Shown: positions 61,643 through 64,000 of the stretch, piece after piece
How positions within the stretch are numbered: the stretch's first letter is position 1
Layout of the letters: the number at the start of each line of letters is the position of its first letter
Assembly (NCBI GenBank): GCA_021228405.1
Contig: JAJQRF010000002.1
Location: forward strand, 434,001-498,000
Length of the DNA: 64,000 bases
Direction: 5' to 3'
From: Pyrinomonadaceae bacterium
GTDB taxonomy: Bacteria; Acidobacteriota; Blastocatellia; Pyrinomonadales; Pyrinomonadaceae
Notes under the pieces: generated by a model
Seen by the model: the letters and a program-made list of their open reading frames with translations, nothing else
Databases searched by the model: none
Told to the model about the DNA's origin: nothing
Position numbers and translations under genes: made by a program

Positions 61643-64000
61643 TTAACCGTCACCCTTTTTGCCTTTGCGCTTTGTCCCTTCCGGCTGTTTTTCAGCGGGC
61701 GGATCGGGTTTGCGCGGAGGCGGGTTATCAGGTTTCGGAGGCGTTTTCGGCGCGTCGTTGTTCGTCGTCGGATTAGACGGTTTCGGATTATCGCCGCCGG
61801 GATTGGTCGTCGTTACGGTGGTTGTGTCAGTTGTGGTAACGCTGTCGGTTCCTGCGCCTGTTTTCGTACGGCGCGGACTCGGCGTGAAGACAATTCCCGT
61901 TCTGCGTCCCGCTTCGTCGGCTTTTTCCAGTTTTTCGAGTTCTTCGCGTTTTTGCTGTTCGACTAAAGATTTGATCTCGCTCGGCATCGGCGGAGCGTTC
62001 GGGAAAACTTCCTTCGGCTTGTCCTTCATAAACGGAATCATAAACGCGTTGAAATATGGAAGCGCGCCGTGTCCGCCCGTCATTCCTGCGCCGAGAGATT
62101 CTTTCCGCTCGGGATTGCCCATCCAAACTCCGGTCGTATAGGTCGGCGTGTAGCCGATAAACCAAACGTCCGTATGATCGTTCACGGTTCCGGTTTTCCC
62201 CGCGATCTGACTACCGCCGCCGCTGGCACCTGCCGCCGTCCCGCCGCCGCTCGTAACGGCGCGCATCATTTCAACCATTGTCAGCGCGGCATATTCGCTC
62301 GTTACTTTTGAAGAAGTTCCCTGCCATTCTTCCAACAATGTTCCGTCGCGGCTGTAAACCTTACGAATCAAATGCGGCTGAACGCGGATGCCTTTATTCG
62401 GGAACGACGAATAAGCCGAGGTCATTTCCAGCAAAGACGCTTCCGACGCGCCGAGTGCCGACGGCAGGCTCGGAGCCATCGGATTCGTGATTCCGAAACG
62501 GCGAACCATTTGCGCCCCGGCTTGGATTCCGACCTGATCGAGCAGATGAACTGCCGCAATGTTGTAGGATTTCGCGAGAGCCGTTTTCATCGGCACGTTG
62601 CCGTGACTCAGGCTTCCGTCATAGTTATGCGGAGTCCAACCGCCGCGTTTGATCGGCGCACCGCTGACGGTCGATTCGGGTGTCATCCCGTCTTCGACTG
62701 CCGCCGTGTAAATAAAAGGCTTGTAGCACGATCCCGTCTGCCGCAGACCTTGCGTGACGTTGTTGAATTTATTCGTGTGATAATCGTAACCGCCGACCAT
62801 CGAAACGACCTCGCCTGTTTTGGCATTGATCGTGACCATCGCGGCTTGCACGCCGGGAACCTGTGCCAGCGTGACATCCAGAGTTTTTTTGTCGTTATCG
62901 ACTTTATCGACCTGAAATTCGGCGAGCAACCCGGGTTTGAACTCGGAAGCGGGTTTCTTGCCGCTTCTGCCCATATTTTTTGCCGTCACGGTCGCCGTGT
63001 ATTTGCCGAAACGAACTTCTGCCGTGTCGCTTCCGGCATTTACGTTCATTATCAAACCTTTGATATATTCGCCCTGTTCATATTCGTCGCCATACCAGTC
63101 GGCGTGTTTGAATGATTTCAGTTTCCCGTCAATGTCTTTGCGGTCGGTCAAAGGCTGATTGTTTTCATCGACCAGAATATCCTGATAATCCGAACGCCAC
63201 GCTTTGCCTCGGTCATAGTTTCGCAAGCCTTCACGCACTACTTTCGTCGCCAGCTTCTGGGCTTCGACATTGATCGTCGTGTAAACCTTCAAACCGCCTT
63301 GCGCAACACGGGTCGTATATTTCTCTTCGAGATACTTGCGGACTTCTTCGACCGGATAATCCCAAGCCGTCGATTTCGGAAGCGATTGATAATATGCCGT
63401 ATCGGCAAGTTTGATCTCGGTATTTTTCGCTCTTTCGGCTTCGGCTTCGGTGATATAGCCGTATTTAGCCATCTGGTCGAGCACGATATTGCGCCGCGTT
63501 TTCGCCTTTTCACGATTGCGCGTCGGCGAATATTCGGGCGATTTCGGAATTGCCGCAAGCAGAGCCGCTTCTTCCAGATTCAATTCCTTGAGCGATTTGC
63601 CGAAATACGTCCGCGCCCCTGCTTCAAAACCGTAAGCTCCCGCGCCGAGAAAGACGTAATTCATATACATCTCAAGAATCTGGCGTTTTGTGTAGAGTCT
63701 TTCGATCTGCAAGGCGACCGCCCATTCATTGACTTTGCGCGTAATCGTTTGATCCCGGTAAAGAAACAGGTTTTTGGCAAGCTGTTGCGTAATCGTCGAA
63801 GCACCTTCCATTCTGCCGCTCGTGATGTTTCGGAAAGCCGCGCCCGCGATACGATACGGGTCAACCCCGATATGATCGTAAAAGCGGTAATCTTCGATTG
63901 CGAGAAGCGCGTTTTCGACATTTTTCGGAATATCCTGTTCCTTGATCGGGATACGTTTTTCAATTGCGAATTCGGCTAGGATAGTTTCGCCATCGTCCGC
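61643..64000 (-). CDS. Penicillin-binding protein 1A (bifunctional), N-terminus outside window
   Basis: Polymerises glycan chains and cross-links peptides. 785 residues visible; the frame is open to the window edge. GT51 domain: EDYRFYDHIGVDPYRI and EGASTITQQLAKNLFL with catalytic Glu. Transpeptidase: GSCYKPFIYTAAVEDG (Ser-x-x-Lys), AKSYNIAAVHLL (SxN), IAGKTGTVNDHTDVWFIGYTP (KTG). A Pro/Thr/Asp-rich tail and a basic end (KRKGKKGDG) close the protein. Extra C-terminal linker sequence is longer than in E. coli. Confidence 0.94.
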   Translation of the reverse strand, partial: ADDGETILAEFAIEKRIPIKEQDIPKNVENALLAIEDYRFYDHIGVDPYRIAGAAFRNITSGRMEGASTITQQLAKNLFLYRDQTITRKVNEWAVALQIERLYTKRQILEMYMNYVFLGAGAYGFEAGARTYFGKSLKELNLEEAALLAAIPKSPEYSPTRNREKAKTRRNIVLDQMAKYGYITEAEAERAKNTEIKLADTAYYQSLPKSTAWDYPVEEVRKYLEEKYTTRVAQGGLKVYTTINVEAQKLATKVVREGLRNYDRGKAWRSDYQDILVDENNQPLTDRKDIDGKLKSFKHADWYGDEYEQGEYIKGLIMNVNAGSDTAEVRFGKYTATVTAKNMGRSGKKPASEFKPGLLAEFQVDKVDNDKKTLDVTLAQVPGVQAAMVTINAKTGEVVSMVGGYDYHTNKFNNVTQGLRQTGSCYKPFIYTAAVEDGMTPESTVSGAPIKRGGWTPHNYDGSLSHGNVPMKTALAKSYNIAAVHLLDQVGIQAGAQMVRRFGITNPMAPSLPSALGASEASLLEMTSAYSSFPNKGIRVQPHLIRKVYSRDGTLLEEWQGTSSKVTSEYAALTMVEMMRAVTSGGGTAAGASGGGSQIAGKTGTVNDHTDVWFIGYTPTYTTGVWMGNPERKESLGAGMTGGHGALPYFNAFMIPFMKDKPKEVFPNAPPMPSEIKSLVEQQKREELEKLEKADEAGRRTGIVFTPSPRRTKTGAGTDSVTTTDTTTVTTTNPGGDNPKPSNPTTNNDAPKTPPKPDNPPPRKPDPPAEKQPEGTKRKGKKGDG

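Overview
The window looks like a chromosome segment of a Gram-negative bacterium, most likely an acidobacterium of the Blastocatellia/Pyrinomonadaceae kind. The Gram-negative part rests on bamA, an ompH/skp-like chaperone, fabZ, lpxA and a LolA-like protein. The phylum is an inference from gene style and order (BshB1-type deacetylase, monomeric isocitrate dehydrogenase, many gaps filled with palindromic or short-period repeats); no 16S gene is present to confirm it. Both ends cut genes: argB at the left and a penicillin-binding protein 1A at the right.

Layout. 1-5.3 kb: end of argB, hemW, an MBL-fold hydrolase divergent from a bshB1-like deacetylase, and a J-domain coiled-coil protein. 5.3-8.6 kb: an accessory locus with a TPR protein carrying a degenerate S24/LexA-like tail, a divergent secreted Gly-rich peptide, a CI-like repressor with a clear operator, a candidate structured RNA made of three tandem two-hairpin modules, and a lone receiver-domain protein. 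8.7-16.5 kb: flavoprotein, DinB, SelO, a probable type II restriction-modification pair, a zinc-ribbon membrane protein and an esterase. 16.8-24.9 kb: small unknowns, monomeric icd, an HxlR/SDR/NTF2 locus and phhB. 25-34.3 kb: two paralogous lipoproteins, DUF1015, two GNATs, an SDR, a YycJ-type hydrolase, a secreted unknown and a frameshifted SEC-C gene. 34.4-39 kb: the translation/secretion operon ffh-rpsP-khpA-rimM-trmD-rplS-rnhB on the minus strand. 39-44.7 kb: ExbD-like protein, vapBC, pta, YkvA and clpC. 45-50.5 kb: bamA-ompH-fabZ-(membrane protein)-lpxA. 50.6-57.9 kb: a complete histidine operon, hisG-D-C-B-H-A-F-IE, preceded by a His-rich leader peptide and a terminator. 58-64 kb: FHA/M15-like protein, LolA-like protein, membrane protein and PBP1A.

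The most distinctive features are between genes. (1) Heptanucleotide tandem repeats, often as an array facing its inverted copy, sit at many gene junctions and also enter hemW and the 3' end of hisA. (2) Three sub-families of long palindromes, three copies each, occupy gene junctions. (3) Four arrays with about 21-nt period lie next to stop codons. (4) The triple RNA at about 7.89-8.16 kb has wobble pairs and stem changes that favour a plus-strand RNA. (5) The his leader has five consecutive His codons. The best candidates for an undescribed system are the tandem RNA and the TPR/secreted-peptide/CI-like locus beside it.
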